From Chlorops oryzae (lineage: Eukaryota > Arthropoda > Insecta > Diptera > Chloropidae): DNA of 64,000 bases. The translations under genes and the position numbers were made by a program. The notes below the pieces were generated by a model. It worked only from the letters and a program-made list of their open reading frames with translations, searched no databases and was not told the DNA's origin. Shown here piece after piece: positions 1 to 12,160 of the stretch (its first letter is position 1; the number at the start of each line of letters is the position of its first letter). Where the stretch lies: the NCBI GenBank assembly GCA_020466095.1, contig CM035807.1, forward strand, positions 109,204,906 through 109,268,905, in the 5' to 3' direction.

Positions 1-2577
1 CAAGTCAAAGCCGTTCGCATACTCCTTTGTTAATACATTACAAACACTTATGTACACATCATTGTATGTATGTACAATTCAAATAAAGTACTCATATTAG
101 TAGCAATGGTGCGTTTTTGTCGTCAAAACGACCGGAAAAATAAAAGCATTACAATCAAGTGAAGAAAAAAAATAAAATAAAACAAGTGGGGGGCAAATGC
201 TGCAATAAGTAGGAAACAATGACAATGAGCTGTAGACAAACAATCTTTATTGTACTCACATCCTAGAGCGAAGGAGATTGGCATGTGTTTCTTTTTTTTT
301 TTTATGAGTACTGCCAATGCTGACGAATAATCCGAGCCATAAACGTCGTCATTGACTGCGCAGCATACCAGCGAGGAGTATCTGAAGAACATCGGTCGAG
401 ACCAATGGTATTGGTTAATCCCTTTGCTCTTTGGAGAAAAATATAAGCAACTCCTTCAGCTTTTTAGTCACCCCGCCTCATTAATTCGAAGAAAGTTTTG
501 CACTCTACGTTCGTAAAGAAAAACGTTGCTCACTTCAAGCTGACAAATAGAGTTCGACGAAGGGCTGCCAGATTGTGAAAGTTTGTTTTTGAAAATGGAA
601 TATTTTTTTAGATAAAATCACTTGAAAATTCTTTCACTGAATTCAGATCCGAAAAGAGGATTTTTGATTCTTTTGATGAGGTGACAAGTGCAACGCTGGC
701 CGGCGTCAATCTCAGACAGAAGAGTTTAGAAAAGTTCGGGGCGTCTTGAACAGATACGTACCCAGGTGAAAATCCCTCTTTTAACCGCTCCCGGTTCAAA
801 GGACCTACCACCTACAGAGTTTGATATTGTAGGCAGCGTACCGGATGAACACGGCACTACCCTGATTACTTTGTGCACAGTGGTGGCAGGCGTTCACTCT
901 ACAAAACGGCCACAGTCGATCAAAAGTATACTAGGATTGTATATGAGGTCATGTGCCATACCGCATACGAAGTGTGTTGCGTTTCATCGCTTCTGTAAGC
1001 AGCATTTTAGCCGCTGGGTAATGGCTGTGGGGCAAGCACGCTCGAAATGGAAATGAATTCAGTAAGCAATTCATGTATGAACGTGTTCACTAATACACAT
1101 ATAGGATTGCTTACCGAATTCAGTAACGGATCCGCTTTAAAGGTAATATTATTAAAGAAGAAAAGCCTGCACTAAAATCGGAAGTCTGGTAGCACTGTGC
1201 CGGCAGCCGAACTCTCTGATTGTGAAATGTGTTCATTGACTTGTTTACGCATTTACTTTTTTCAAACTTTATGAAAATCGCACCCAGACGGGGAATTTAT
1301 TGAGCTATCCACACGAGCACACTCGAATGACATACGAAAATGCGAAACGTATTTTAAACCTCCCTCGGCTGACTTCTTAAGTGAACCCGAGGGCGAATTG
1401 TGTGGATCTGTCTATCAGAATTAAAGAAAAACAAATAAATATTCAATTACATGTATGGATGTGTGTATGTGACTAAGGCATCCTTGCTCTTCGCTGTGAG
1501 CACTTCTTTTTTTTTGTTAGCATTCCTTTCGAGGGCCAATCAAATTCAAAAGCTTGTCGTGCCAGCAAAAAGCCTTCAATTAATCAGCGCGGAAATATCT
1601 TTTAATTCTTCGCATTTTCCTTTTGCCTTTGCATTCTGACGGAATTTGATTACAGCAATCTGTGCTTAACAATCCTTTCGAGTCAAGTTGACTCTTGCAT
1701 AAAAATAACAGAGCCAGGCAGAGACAAGGAGAGAGATTAACAGCGAAATAGGGAGGCAGATAGAGAGATATGTATGTATGTATGAATGGCGCTTTGAATA
1801 CGTTTACCCTTCGGAGCACCGCATGCCATTGCGCTGCGGAATTTGTTGTTTGGCTTTTGACATTCCTTGCGATTCTCATGACCACAATCGAATGAAGCTT
1901 TTGGAAATTCATCGCATTCAGGCATTGATAATAAACCCGAATCGGCGTCTTAATGGAATTAATTCTCAATTCACGAGACTTTCAAAACATGCGAATGAAG
2001 GCAACCTAAATGAAATGAGGAGAATTGAAGAGAAATGAAATGAAAGGAAATGGGAAGACGAAGTTGGAAATTCGGGAGATGAACAATTTATGAACCGTTT
2101 ACACTTTGAGTGCGCAATTAAATTCATTATTTCAATGTTTTATGCTTTTAAGAAAAAATCTTCCAATTGTGAGCGATGTGAGACACTTTAGTCTTGTGGA
2201 ACCGGGAGGAAAAATCAAAGGAACAAAATAAAGAAATAAATTGTCAATTTTAGATTTGGGCACGTACCTTGTAATAATAGAATAATATCGAGATCAATTT
2301 GTGGAGTGGCTGTGTCCAAGCTTAAAGGTGAACTTCCCATTCGGATTGGTGAGATACTGAAAGGTCTCATCGTAGGTTCCACGGTCGCGGATACGCGATG
2401 AGATCGCGGGATTTAGGGAGGGGGATGGTGGAGAACAGTTTGATTGATTTTTTATCATTTGCGTATGAGACGTTTGGATAGAAGACAAGAGGGAAAGTTG
2501 GAGATTAGAGATGCTGTCTTTATTATTGTTACTCTGCCGCTGATAAGTATCCAGTGCGCAGCTTATTGCGACGAACA
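1..2577. other. Gene-free AT-rich sequence
   Basis: I recognise no gene here. The open frames are short, lack family similarity and overlap on both strands. The stretch could be an intron of a gene reaching outside the window or plain intergenic DNA; the sequence does not decide. Confidence 0.5.
1055..1121. repeat. Short palindrome with GAATTC ends
   Basis: The segment begins GAATTCAGTAAGCAAT and ends ATTGCTTACCGAATTC, so the two ends can pair with one mismatch around a loop of about 35 bases. It resembles the tip of a foldback element. No target duplication is visible. Confidence 0.4.
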
Positions 2578-2647
2578 CACTAAATAAATCAAATAAATAA
2601 ATAAATAAAATAAAATAAAATAAAATAAATATTAAAAAAAATTAATA

Positions 2648-3146
2648 CAGTGGTCGTCCAATATAACGAACACTCGGTTTTACGAATTCGTGATTTAACG
2701 AACAGCTTAAAATTTTGCATTGAAGGTTCTATATTACGAACGAAACGAAAAGTTTGTTCGATATAACGAATATTTTTTTTTGCAATTGCCAATTCCTTGT
2801 ATTTATGACTATGTAGGCATGCTTGTGTCTTCAATTTATGTATGTCGCCGTTATATTGCGTGAGAAAACAAGCATCGACACGGCGTTTGTTGGCAAAGAA
2901 CGTTCGGGGTAGAGTACCCTGGCGACTATGAGTGCAAGCATATTGTTGAAGTCAACTAAAAAACAGTCAGCAATAACCGATTTTTTTAAACTAAATCGGT
3001 GTAAACGGGTCCTTTTTTTAACAAAAGCTTGTTATTGCCTGAAAATGGAAGATTTTGGTGCAAAAATTTACTGTCCAATATAACGAATTTTTCGAATTTA
3101 CGAACAAGCCGTGCAACATAAGATTCGTTATATTGGACCACCACTG
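2648..3146. mobile_element. pogo/Tigger-like MITE with TA target duplication
   Basis: The left end reads CAGTGGTCGTCCAATATA and the right end is its near-perfect reverse complement (one mismatch). TA flanks both sides, typical of Tc1/mariner-pogo insertion. The 499-bp interior holds a second partial copy of the ATATAACGAA motif on each side. In the plus strand at 2928-3000 a short frame contains the peptide QSAITDFF (2964-2987). This matches the PCNA-binding box (Q-x-x-I/L-x-x-F-F) known near the C terminus of pogo-family transposases. I infer an internally deleted pogo/Tigger element retaining the transposase C-terminal tip. The TIR and TA flanks are seen directly; the family assignment is inferred. 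Confidence 0.75.
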
Positions 3147-3736
3147 TAAATAAATAAAAAAAAATAATAAAATAAATAAAATAAATAAATAAATAAAATA
3201 TATAAATAAAAAAATAAATAAATAATTAAAATAAATAAATGAAAAATAAATAAAAAATAAATAAAAAAATAATTAAAATAAATACCTCAAAGGCACTGAT
3301 GAGTCACGAGTGGCGAAGTGACGAAACATGGCCATGTCTGCCCCTAGGCGGGGGTGCAAAAGCGGTTAAGCTCGAATAATTTCTGAAATCATAGGAATAA
3401 ATAAATGAATATATAAAATAAATAAATAAATAAATAAATGAAATATATAAATAATAAATAAAAAAATAAATAAATAAATAAAATAAATAAATAAAATAAA
3501 TAAAAATAAATATATAAATAAATAAAAAATAAATAAATAAAAAATAAATAAATAAACAAATAAATAAATAAAATAAACAAATAAATAAATAAATAAAAAA
3601 TAAATTTAAAAAAAAATAAATAAATAAATAAAATAAATAAAAGAAATAAATAAAATAAATAAATAAAATAAATAAAATAAATAAATAAAATATAAATATT
3701 TAAATCAAATAAATAAACAAATAAATAAATCAAATA

Positions 3737-3905
3737 CAGTAAAAATCAGTTATAACGATTATCGGTAATAGCGATGAACATTTTTGGTAAATTTTGGTTC
3801 GCTAGTCCAATTCGTCTTAATTTCTGTTACCGGATATAGCGATTATCGGTTTAAAGGATGGATTTTTGCTAGTCCCTTCGACATCGTTATAACCGATTTT
3901 CACTG
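3737..3905. mobile_element. 169-bp MITE, TA-flanked, pogo/mariner type
   Basis: The left end CAGTAAAAATCAGTTATA pairs with the right end TATAACCGATTTTCACTG with two mismatches, and both sides are flanked by TA. It sits in the same TAAA repeat field as the 2648-3146 element. The ends are related in style (CAGT..., then ATAACGA) but not identical, so it is a separate family. Confidence 0.75.
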
Positions 3906-3960
3906 TAGTTAATAAATAAATAAACAAATAATTAAATAATGATATGATTAAATAAAAGAG

Positions 3961-6157
3961 TGTAGAAACAGCAACATCAAGATCACCAAAGGCCAACAAC
4001 TGTCCCACAGCTTGATACGAAACTTAAATGTCTCTCCTTCAATCTTCATTAGCTCATACACATCTCCCTCTCAACTTCCGTTTGTATCGCTAGATAAATT
4101 TCCGTAACGCTCTACTTACACATTCACCCACTTACTCCCCAAGTCAAGCTTGCGTTGAGAAGTTTTACTTCAAAAAAAAAAATACAATAATAAAATAATA
4201 ACACTTTTATCATTTAAAACGATATTTTTTTTGTATAATTAAGCAAGCTTTCGCATACATATTCTCAACGAGCTTAATGGCCGGACTCATTTTGGCTTTC
4301 CCAAGCGATTCGTTATGAACCCGTGCAAACAGGAAGGATGAAAATTGCGCAACGACTAATTATGACACTAATTCTGTGAAAAATTATTTTCGCATAAGAC
4401 TATTCCAGAGCGATTTTTTTCTCTTTCACATTTTTTGCATGATTTTTTTATTATTTTTTTTTTCATTTTATTTTTGTGCAAAAGGGTCCTGCCTATTCAA
4501 GAAGACGCATGGACCCCTGAAAAGGATTTTCAAACGTTTTTAATATTCCGGTAGGTACTCCCGCATCGAAAACAAAGGTAGCTTTTTGCTCTCAGTACTA
4601 ATATCCTGAAATTTCTCGAAAACCAAATCCTTTAGCAAACTTCGCCGGTAAGTATGCTATCTTTTGAGCCTCCAGAAGAACTTTCAATAAGCAAAAAATA
4701 TAATATTTCTTTGACTCAGGAAATTATAAGGATGTGTGGATGTGGAATTTTCACCTTGCGAATTTCCTTTAGGATATATGGAAATGACATGTTGGTACGC
4801 GACTTTTATACGAAACTCCTTCCATCTAAATGGAAACTGTGGAGAACAGAGATTTAGAGCCTGTCTCTTTTCCTTAATAACGAGGATGTTTGACTTCTCT
4901 ACACTATTTTTTTTAAATCAAAAATTATTTTGTTTAAAAATTGTTTAAAAAATCCTTTTAATTTGCAATCTAACTAAGTAAAAAACAGTCCATCGTTGAA
5001 ACCCGTGGTCATTTTAATAGACTTGCAACAATGTCACCCCGTAAGCCGCATTTCTGTGTTTTAAAAAATTCTCCTTCTAATTGCAGGACCATATTCATTA
5101 CAGCTATTCGTGAAGGTTTTTTTTCCCCCATGATTTTGATTTCCTCTTCATTTTGCTTGAGAGAGAAAAATTTCCTTTGCAAAAAAGAGAAGAAGAAAAA
5201 AAAAATAGAAAGAAAAGTTATTTATCAAGTGCAATTTCCGCTTCCGCTGTGGCCATCTACGGAGAATGACCCCGTTTTTTTTTTCGTTATGGGCAGTTAA
5301 TGCCCATGCTTCCACAAAACCATTTAAGAGCGCCGGGCAGGCAGTGTTTGTTCTTCTTGTGTTGTGGTATTTGAGCACGAATATTTTGTGAGGAAAGCAA
5401 CTCGGAAAGCAACTGGAAGGACCTCAAAGTGAGACGAACAACTTTCTGTAGATTTCGCAGCTGGACAAACACGCAAAATACGCTCTTCTTTAAATTGTTT
5501 AATTCAATTTATTTTATTTATGAAAAATTCTTCGAACGAACAATTAAATCTTAAAAGCGTTTCTGTGATTTTATTGCAACATCCAACTTTACGGAGTAAG
5601 GCAATTATTGAAATGATTATTCCGCGTCTTATGGCGAAAAATCGTCGAAACATTTCGAAACAAATTTCAAATTATTTTCCAATGAATTAAACAACTTTGT
5701 GGAGTAATAAAGAATGGCGACACTTGACTTTTGTGGGTGTATGTGTGCGTTTTAATTATATTATTTTTTTTGTTTTTATAAACAACTTCGACGGTTATGA
5801 AAAGTTCATTGAAACTTTTTCGCATAAAGTGCCGGAAATAATGACGACGCGGAAAGTTCTTCGGGCAGCGTTGAATTTTTCCATTGGTGGAAAATTTTAA
5901 TTGCCTGAATTTGGGAATAAAAGCAGCTTTGAATGTTCAAAAGAAAAGAGTGCAAGAAATTAATTAATTGAGTTGAATCGAAGAAAGCGGAGAAATGAAG
6001 CCTCAGCAAATGGAAGAGTTTTTTATTTACAATTTCAAACATCTGTGATTATGAGGCGCTATAGAAAAATTGTTTAGAGCGAAATCCAAAGTTGATTGGA
6101 AGCAAATAAAGTAATTTTTGACTTAAGCGGTTTTTGAATATTTGCCATGGGAATTCT
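3961..6157. other. No gene recognised
   Basis: AT-rich DNA with homopolymer runs (for example 4420-4480, 5180-5215). The small open frames have no family signature. The last part includes the probable 3' untranslated region of the minus-strand gene ending at 6158; a minus-strand AATAAA lies at about 6022. Confidence 0.5.
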
Positions 6158-7666
6158 TTATTCCCTCGTCTCCTCTTCATCGTCGCTATCCGATGAGGGT
6201 TCTAATTTAATATCCGTCAGCTCGCGTTCCTCCACTTGCTGCCATCCTCCCTCTGCCGATTGTGAGATACTAATGGATTCCAAAGACTGCGTCTCAGTGC
6301 TCGGCTCACGTTCCTCCTTGGGTTTGTTGACTCCCTCCTTGAACATTGGATTATCGAAAGCTCGTTCGCGCGCCGTCTCAAGCTGATTGTTAAAACGCAT
6401 TGTTAGATTTTCGATGCCCTCCTCATTGGCTGCGGCGCTGGTATTCTGGAATCGGGCAAAAACAAAATGCGAAGGCATAAACATATGTCGCCATCGACGC
6501 GGTTCCAAGACCCACGGTGGTACCATTCTGACATAGCGATTATCCGGAGCATAATGCGCACCAATGACGAGCACTACGTAGCCAACGAAGAGCAGACACA
6601 GCATTATCAATAGAATCGAGCCGAATGTAACGCCACCATTATAGGGGCGTCCCGAGTAGTGCACCGCTAACGGGAACGTTCGGGCGAAAATTTTTGTCCA
6701 ATCTGTTGTCGCATTCAAGCGCTGAACGAACGCGACACTCTTCTCGCTGTACGCATCACGATCGACAATGACGGCCTGTAGTATTTGGGAATTTATGTAG
6801 GAGACATGGAAGTCGATGTCGCCGGCAAGATTCTGACTGGCGATTGCCATCGAAATGACTTTGTTCAGCTTATGAAGATTGCTATCGGCACAGCTCTCGA
6901 CGGCGAACTGCAGCTGAGCGCCGCACATCGTGCAGCAGCTCTCATAGGGCAATATGGGTTGGAGGCAATGTGGTCGCGAGCAACGACCGTAGACACCGCT
7001 GCAAATCGGTTCAATGAAGTGCTTGAAATCTCTGTGACAGCCGCAGACATCGTCGCGATAGTATTCGACTCGGACGCCTTGACTATTTCGAAATAAAATC
7101 TGTCCCACATCCGTCGTCAGAAGATTCGTCAGATAGTCTTTGGTCACAATCGATCCGGCTAGACTTAATTGACCCAGCCGCAGATACGGTACGTTCTCCA
7201 AGTCGATCGCCAATGGTCCCTTCGGTTGGATGATTATGGACTCATTATTGCACGGTGCACGCTCCATGTGCGGCACTGCGCTATTCCTTGACATATCGGC
7301 AGTGGTGCGCCAACTGTTCGGATCGAACCATTTTCGTGCGATCGGTTTCTTCATGTATGCCTTGGTGTCGCGGAGAACGCAGGGCTGTTTTTTTGAATCT
7401 GATCCCAGGCTTATAACAGAATCCTGGCCCAATAAAATGGCACCTTCGCGTGGCAATACAATGCCAGATGTTTCCACATCCTTCGGTAGTGGCAATATAG
7501 CATTGTAATCCTCTGGTAACACGATTTCTTGCCGGCCGCACGGCAAATAGCCAGAGACCCATGAATCAACGGAATCGAAACTGGGATTATCGATGAGCCA
7601 TTTTATGGCTTCTGTTTCGATCGCGACCGAAATCAAGAGAAGAAAAAACTTTTCGAACATTTCCAT
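6158..7666 (-). CDS. Amnionless: Amnionless homologue (cubilin partner)
   Basis: Amnionless is the membrane partner of cubilin in the endocytic receptor that retrieves proteins; in flies it acts in nephrocytes. The preferred start (7666) gives 502 residues beginning MEMFEKFFLLLISVA, a good signal peptide; an in-frame ATG at 7726 would bury that signal. Visible parts, numbered from 7726: an extracellular N-terminal region with KWLIDNPSF and RKWFDPNSWR, a cysteine-rich block about 227-270 (CGC, CSRPHC, CCTMC) like a VWFC/chordin repeat, one membrane helix about 368-391, and an acidic tail. The tail contains FDNPMF (457-462), matching the FxNPxF internalisation signal that recruits Dab2/ARH adaptors. 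It is a single uninterrupted exon. Family assignment rests on overall layout and motif order. Confidence 0.9.
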   Translation of the reverse strand: MEMFEKFFLLLISVAIETEAIKWLIDNPSFDSVDSWVSGYLPCGRQEIVLPEDYNAILPLPKDVETSGIVLPREGAILLGQDSVISLGSDSKKQPCVLRDTKAYMKKPIARKWFDPNSWRTTADMSRNSAVPHMERAPCNNESIIIQPKGPLAIDLENVPYLRLGQLSLAGSIVTKDYLTNLLTTDVGQILFRNSQGVRVEYYRDDVCGCHRDFKHFIEPICSGVYGRCSRPHCLQPILPYESCCTMCGAQLQFAVESCADSNLHKLNKVISMAIASQNLAGDIDFHVSYINSQILQAVIVDRDAYSEKSVAFVQRLNATTDWTKIFARTFPLAVHYSGRPYNGGVTFGSILLIMLCLLFVGYVVLVIGAHYAPDNRYVRMVPPWVLEPRRWRHMFMPSHFVFARFQNTSAAANEEGIENLTMRFNNQLETARERAFDNPMFKEGVNKPKEEREPSTETQSLESISISQSAEGGWQQVEERELTDIKLEPSSDSDDEEETRE

Positions 7667-7726
7667 TGCACAGCCACATTTGAACTGATGAGTTTTTAAG
7701 GGGCCGACACCATTTGTGGGGTACAT

Positions 7727-8004
7727 TTGATGAAACCGAAAGATTTTTTATTTTTATCACAAAGGTCTTTTTCTGATAAGGACTTTGTAGAACATGAATT
7801 TTCAGGCTCTCTTGAGAGAATTGAAATTTTAAGAGAAAATTAATCGGGTTATATCTCGGTCCTGTACGCCACACAGTGGGATCGCTTCATACATTTGAGT
7901 TCAAAAATTATAATGAGTGCTGGTAGAACGATGAAACTTCGCAACGAGCATTATTTTAATGAAGTTCAGCAAAACACGAAATTTCATCAAGATCATATGT
8001 ATGT
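7727..8004. other. Short upstream flank of Amnionless
   Basis: Probable 5' untranslated/promoter DNA of the minus-strand Amnionless gene. I see no clear core promoter element. Confidence 0.3.
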
Positions 8005-8134
8005 ATGTATATGGTGATCGAATATGGAGATGATGATGGTGGGGTTGGTGGTGATGGTGGTGAGGTTGGTGACGAATATGGTGATGATGATGGTGATGAT
8101 GATGGGGATAATGGAGATGATAAAGAGATTATGG

Positions 8135-8165
<31 letters not shown>

Positions 8166-8200
8166 GATGATGATGGTGATGATGCTGATGGTGATGATGG

Positions 8201-8238
<38 letters not shown>

Positions 8239-8285
8239 TGATGGTGATGATGCGGTGATGATGACGGTCATGGTGATGATGATTA
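8005..8285. repeat. GAT/GGTGAT trinucleotide microsatellite
   Basis: Impure GAT and GGT units run for about 280 bp, densest at 8128-8240. The reading frames through it encode only Met/Val/Asp or His strings and are not genes. Confidence 0.95.
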
Positions 8286-8289
8286 TGAC

Positions 8290-8494
8290 TCACGCACGTT
8301 CTCGCTTCTTCACGTCTCGAAAAATCTTCAGAAAATCTGCGAGTCTTAAGTGTCCCATTTTACAAACTAAATGAGAATTATAGGAGTCACACAAAAATTT
8401 TATTCTATGCACTGATGCCAGAACGAGGGGTTTCTTTCCGTTTTGAGAGATTGTTTCGATTTTACCTTTAACCAAAAATCGCTTCGAATGTTTA
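8290..8494. repeat. Dispersed repeat family R1, copy a
   Basis: The block around GCGAGTCTTAAGTGTCCC (about 8339-8356), followed by an AAATGAGAATTATAG motif, recurs at 8800-9001, 16218-16520 and 49096-49300. Copies a and b are close relatives over about 200 bp, including the CCAGAACGAGGGG motif. The element type is unknown. Confidence 0.8.
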
Positions 8495-8774
8495 AAAATC
8501 GTTTAAAATATCTATAATTGAATCTATCGATTGTTGAACCTATGGATAATTTTGACTATCGATTTTAAAAAACGATCGATTATCGAACTATCGATTATTT
8601 AACCGACCGATTATTGAAAAATATCGATTATTGTATCTATCGATTATTGAAATAATCACTTGCGGAACGTATCGATTATTAAAACTGTCGAAACTATCGA
8701 TTATTAAAACTATCGATTATTAGAACTATCGAAACTATCGATTATTAAAACTATCGATAGCTCCCCAGCTCTAT
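8495..8774. repeat. ATCGATTATT array between R1 copies
   Basis: About a dozen degenerate units of TATCGATTATT(G)AA. The array ends with CTATCGATAGCTCCCCAGCTCT. The same end sequence, CTATCGATAG followed by CCAGCTCTA, occurs at 16637-16650 and, inverted, near 48690, so array and end look like parts of one repeat unit. Confidence 0.8.
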
Positions 8775-8799
8775 CGAGCCATGAAATAAGACAAATTTA

Positions 8800-9001
8800 C
8801 ACACGTTCCTCCTTCATCACGTCTCGAAAAATCTTCAGAAAATCTGCGAGTCTTAAGTGTCCCATTTTACAAACCAAATGAGAATTATAGCCGTCATGTT
8901 AACATTTTATTCTATACACTGCTACCAGAACGAGGGGTTTTTTCCGTTTTGATTGAATTTTTCGATTTTACCTTTGACCAAAAATCTCTTGAAATGTTTA
9001 C
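8800..9001. repeat. Dispersed repeat family R1, copy b
   Basis: Direct-orientation relative of 8290-8494, sharing CGTCTCGAAAAATCTTCAG, GCGAGTCTTAAGTGTCCC and the CGAGGGGTTT block. The two copies flank the ATCGATTATT array. Confidence 0.8.
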
Positions 9002-11642
9002 CAGGGATTTTGACTGATCACTTTCCTAAAGAAAACAGAAATAAAGCGATTTTTTCAATATCCAAGGGAAAAGAGTCACCAAAATACTGCCTAGCTCAAT
9101 GCTATTTACAAAATATGAAGAATTGAGTAAGAAAGGTTATAAAATTCGTCTTCTTGTATATTACCACGTGATATTAAATAAGGAGGGATACTTATGCACA
9201 GTATTTCATTCAATCTTCTAAAAATCTGAAGGAGGTATTTTTAAGCCGTTTACTTCAATCGAAACATAAGACCTAGGGCATAAAATGGAGCATAATTTAA
9301 GAGTCCCTAGAATGCTTGAACTCAAGCTAATTATAGAAATAAAATCAGACAAATTAACATAGATATTTTGAAGAAGACATTGCACAAAACAATAGCAAAA
9401 TAGATACTCAAAAATATCTTAAAAACAACAAGCGTAGGGCGACCAGTTTTTCGACACTGAAAACCATTGCTCAAGATAAACACAAAAACAGAAAGAAAAA
9501 GAAAAATCCCTGCTTTTTTGCATCTTACCCGCTCGGAGTGCATGTTTTCCCAACGAGCAACTTCCATTAAACTGAATTAGTTCTAAATGTAATTTGGAAT
9601 GTTTTGTAAACTCCTTGCACAATTCAGTCGGAGTCGCAGTCACAGTTGCAATGCTCCTCCATGATGCTAGAGACAATTGGAGACAGGAAGGCACTTCACA
9701 TCGGGTGCACTCAACTCAACTCAGCTCGGCTCAGCTTTCAACCCGAAATCGGCTCACTTTGGCTGAACAAAAGGGAAAAAAAATGAGAAACTCGCATCAG
9801 GAATCACGACAGTAACTTGCGATATTGCAACGGACTGGTATGGAGTGGAGTAGAGTCGAGTGAAATTTGTCCTTTAACTATTTTTCCTTTTGTATTTTTG
9901 CTTTGTATGCTTTCGTTTTGGAGTGCCCAAAGATCTTGCATCTCGTTCGTAGCAAAAGGCGCACTTTGAGATGATACAAGACACAACAGGATACTTAAAA
10001 TGTCGCGGCAGGAGTTGCAAGGAAAGACTGCCAGCGGTGGATGCATAGAGAAGAGCAAGTGTGCACGAGACATACTCATAATGTCACAGCAAGTTGTAGC
10101 CGTCGAAGCATTCGATGATTGGGTGGTGGCAGCGCAGAGAAGTATGCAATGGAAAACAAAAGCACGAAAAATCATTCTCTTCGGCAATGACAATAAACTG
10201 AATGCAAATAGCATTTTTGGAGTGAATCTTGGCGCTAGACAAGAAGACTTATAGTTTCTATGTTTAATTTTTTTTCTACTTTTTTTTTAAATATTTTTTT
10301 TTTTTTCATTATTCATTTTCAAAGAAGGAAGGAAAACTATTTTCCATAGTTGCGATATTTTCTTACAATTTCTTGCTTTTCACATACTTTTTTGCCAAGC
10401 ATGATTCCGATTCTGCTGACTGTGTATCAATGGCTGTGTCTGTGTGTGCGTCTGTGTCTTGGAGGGTGGGTGGGCGAGCGTATAAGTTTTATATTTCACA
10501 TGCAATTTATTAAACAAGCAAACACGAAGATTGATCGGAATGTCCTTATAGCATGTCCTTGGCTATCGTCTTTGTTGGCAACATCCTTGCCATCACAAAC
10601 TGTTGACGGACAATGTCCGTATGCTCGCATTTAAGGTTGTCAATCTTAGTAGCAGTCACTCAAGCGTTATGTTTTTTTTTTTTTACTTTTTCTTGTTCGC
10701 ATTTTCTGCGAACAAACATTTTGCTTCCGTATTTGCTCAGTTAATGGCCATTAGCAACGAATCGAGATGGGCAAACGTTGGACGGATAATGCAAAGGCAA
10801 CATTTTCGAAAGCAATCGAGACACTTTCAATTTGAATCTTTGAATCGAATTGGCTTATGAGTTCATGAGTTAAAGTGTGTTATTGCAGATTTTAAGATCG
10901 TGGAATTGATAAATTTTTTCACACGTCTCTCTGTCTGTCTGTCGGAGAGACAGAAATATGTTCCTTTTAAAGGTTCCTCCTTCTCCAAATATGGCTTCAA
11001 ATTTACAGTGAGAGCTCTTTTGAAAGCTCTTTTGCAAATGATGAGGAATTTCATCCATCGGGGATTCACTCTTTAAAATGCCTTCAATCAAAGGAAGTTA
11101 TCCTTTTTTGTGGTTTTTTCCCTCTTAATATTTGAAAAGAAAACATTCTAATTTCCGATTCAATACCTTCAAAAAAAAGGTAAAAACTCCACACAAAAAC
11201 CAATCACTCGATTATCCTTCTCCTTCGATTACGAAATTTTTCACACTAGCACTTTTCACTTCGACAAATCGCAAGGGTCTAATATTCACATCCATTGGCG
11301 TTACAGGAATTTTCTCCTTTCCTTCGTTGCTTTTCGCATGTGCTGGAAATTAAAAACAAACGAAAAAAAAAAAAACTGTGCTTTGGCATTCCTTAAACGC
11401 ACTCATATTTTCCGCATGTTCAGTCAAAGAACCGGAAAATTTTACAAAAAAGTAAATGCAATTTTCACAGCATGAAACGAAAAACTGCATCGAGGGAAAT
11501 GAGCAGAATTTTATTCCATATTTTTTCTTATTTCTATTTATTCATTTATTTTAATTTATTTTTTATTTTTTGCTTCAATAAAAGTGAAAGAAAAATTTTA
11601 TGAAAATTGATGTACAAATTTTTCATTTTAATATCGCTTCCA
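9002..11642. other. No gene recognised
   Basis: AT-rich intergenic or intronic sequence with homopolymer T tracts (10265-10310, 10670-10690). Open frames here are short and unlike known families. Confidence 0.5.
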
Positions 11643-12160
11643 ATAGCTGCGGAATTCGTGAAAATATTCAACACATGCAAAACATATGGAGCAACCCTGT
11701 AGGAAATTTCAATAGTGAATCTATACTCTTTTTCTACTGACCGCGTCAACGTCACTACTGACCGGTTATACCCGCCCAGAGGCCTTTGCCATTGACATTT
11801 TATCATTGAGTGGGCATTGCATGTCAACAATTGACCGAAGAAATATTGACAAACTATTGACGTCGGTGCTATTATGAAGACAAAAGAAGTACTCTTTCGT
11901 TTTTATAAGGAGACAAGTTGTTGACATGGTCAATAAAGATGAACTATACCTCTTGACAGTACAGTTTCTCCAATGACACCGCCTATAAATACTGTTGACG
12001 TTGAAACTAGTTCTCTTGTCTATATTGACGTCAATATAGACGTGGGGCCATATGGCGACAGGCTTCCTGCAGGGAAGTTTCAATCAATAGAGCTTTTGAT
12101 TGTAACTGATTCCATATACGTTCATGTGTTGAACATACACAGGAATTCCAACGCAATCGG
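11643..12160. mobile_element. Probable TIR element with imperfect ends
   Basis: Two inverted blocks bound about 500 bp: GGAATTC...TTCAACACATG at 11651-11678 and CATGTGTTGAAC...GGAATTCC at 12123-12149. The interior has several TTGACGTC-like motifs, including the palindrome TATTGACGTCAATA. Related end motifs occur at 29494-29543 and 36848-36913. No target duplication was found. Confidence 0.45.

Larger units (their letters stand above)
2581..3960. repeat. TAAA/TAAAA simple-repeat field
   Basis: Degenerate TAAA and TAAAA units run from 2581-2645, 3149-3290, 3395-3735 and 3908-3960. They are interrupted by two TA-flanked transposons and by a unique block at about 3290-3400. The long reading frame on the minus strand here is only Tyr/Leu/Ile/Phe repeat sequence and is not a gene. 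Confidence 0.9.

Noticed and set aside
766..1056. 96-codon plus-strand frame ending in QARSKWK
   Set aside because: No similarity I recognise and no supporting start or splice context.
3389..3733. 114-codon Tyr/Leu/Phe/Ile frame
   Set aside because: Product of the TAAA simple repeat.
6785..7110. Frames of 81-103 codons within Amnionless
   Set aside because: Shadows of the conserved Amnionless coding exon.
7993..8271. Poly-His and poly-Met frames
   Set aside because: Both come from the GAT/GGT microsatellite on opposite strands.
8495..8774. CRISPR-like regular ATCGATTATT repeats
   Set aside because: Units are about 11-20 bp, degenerate and without unique spacers of constant size; this is an animal genome satellite.
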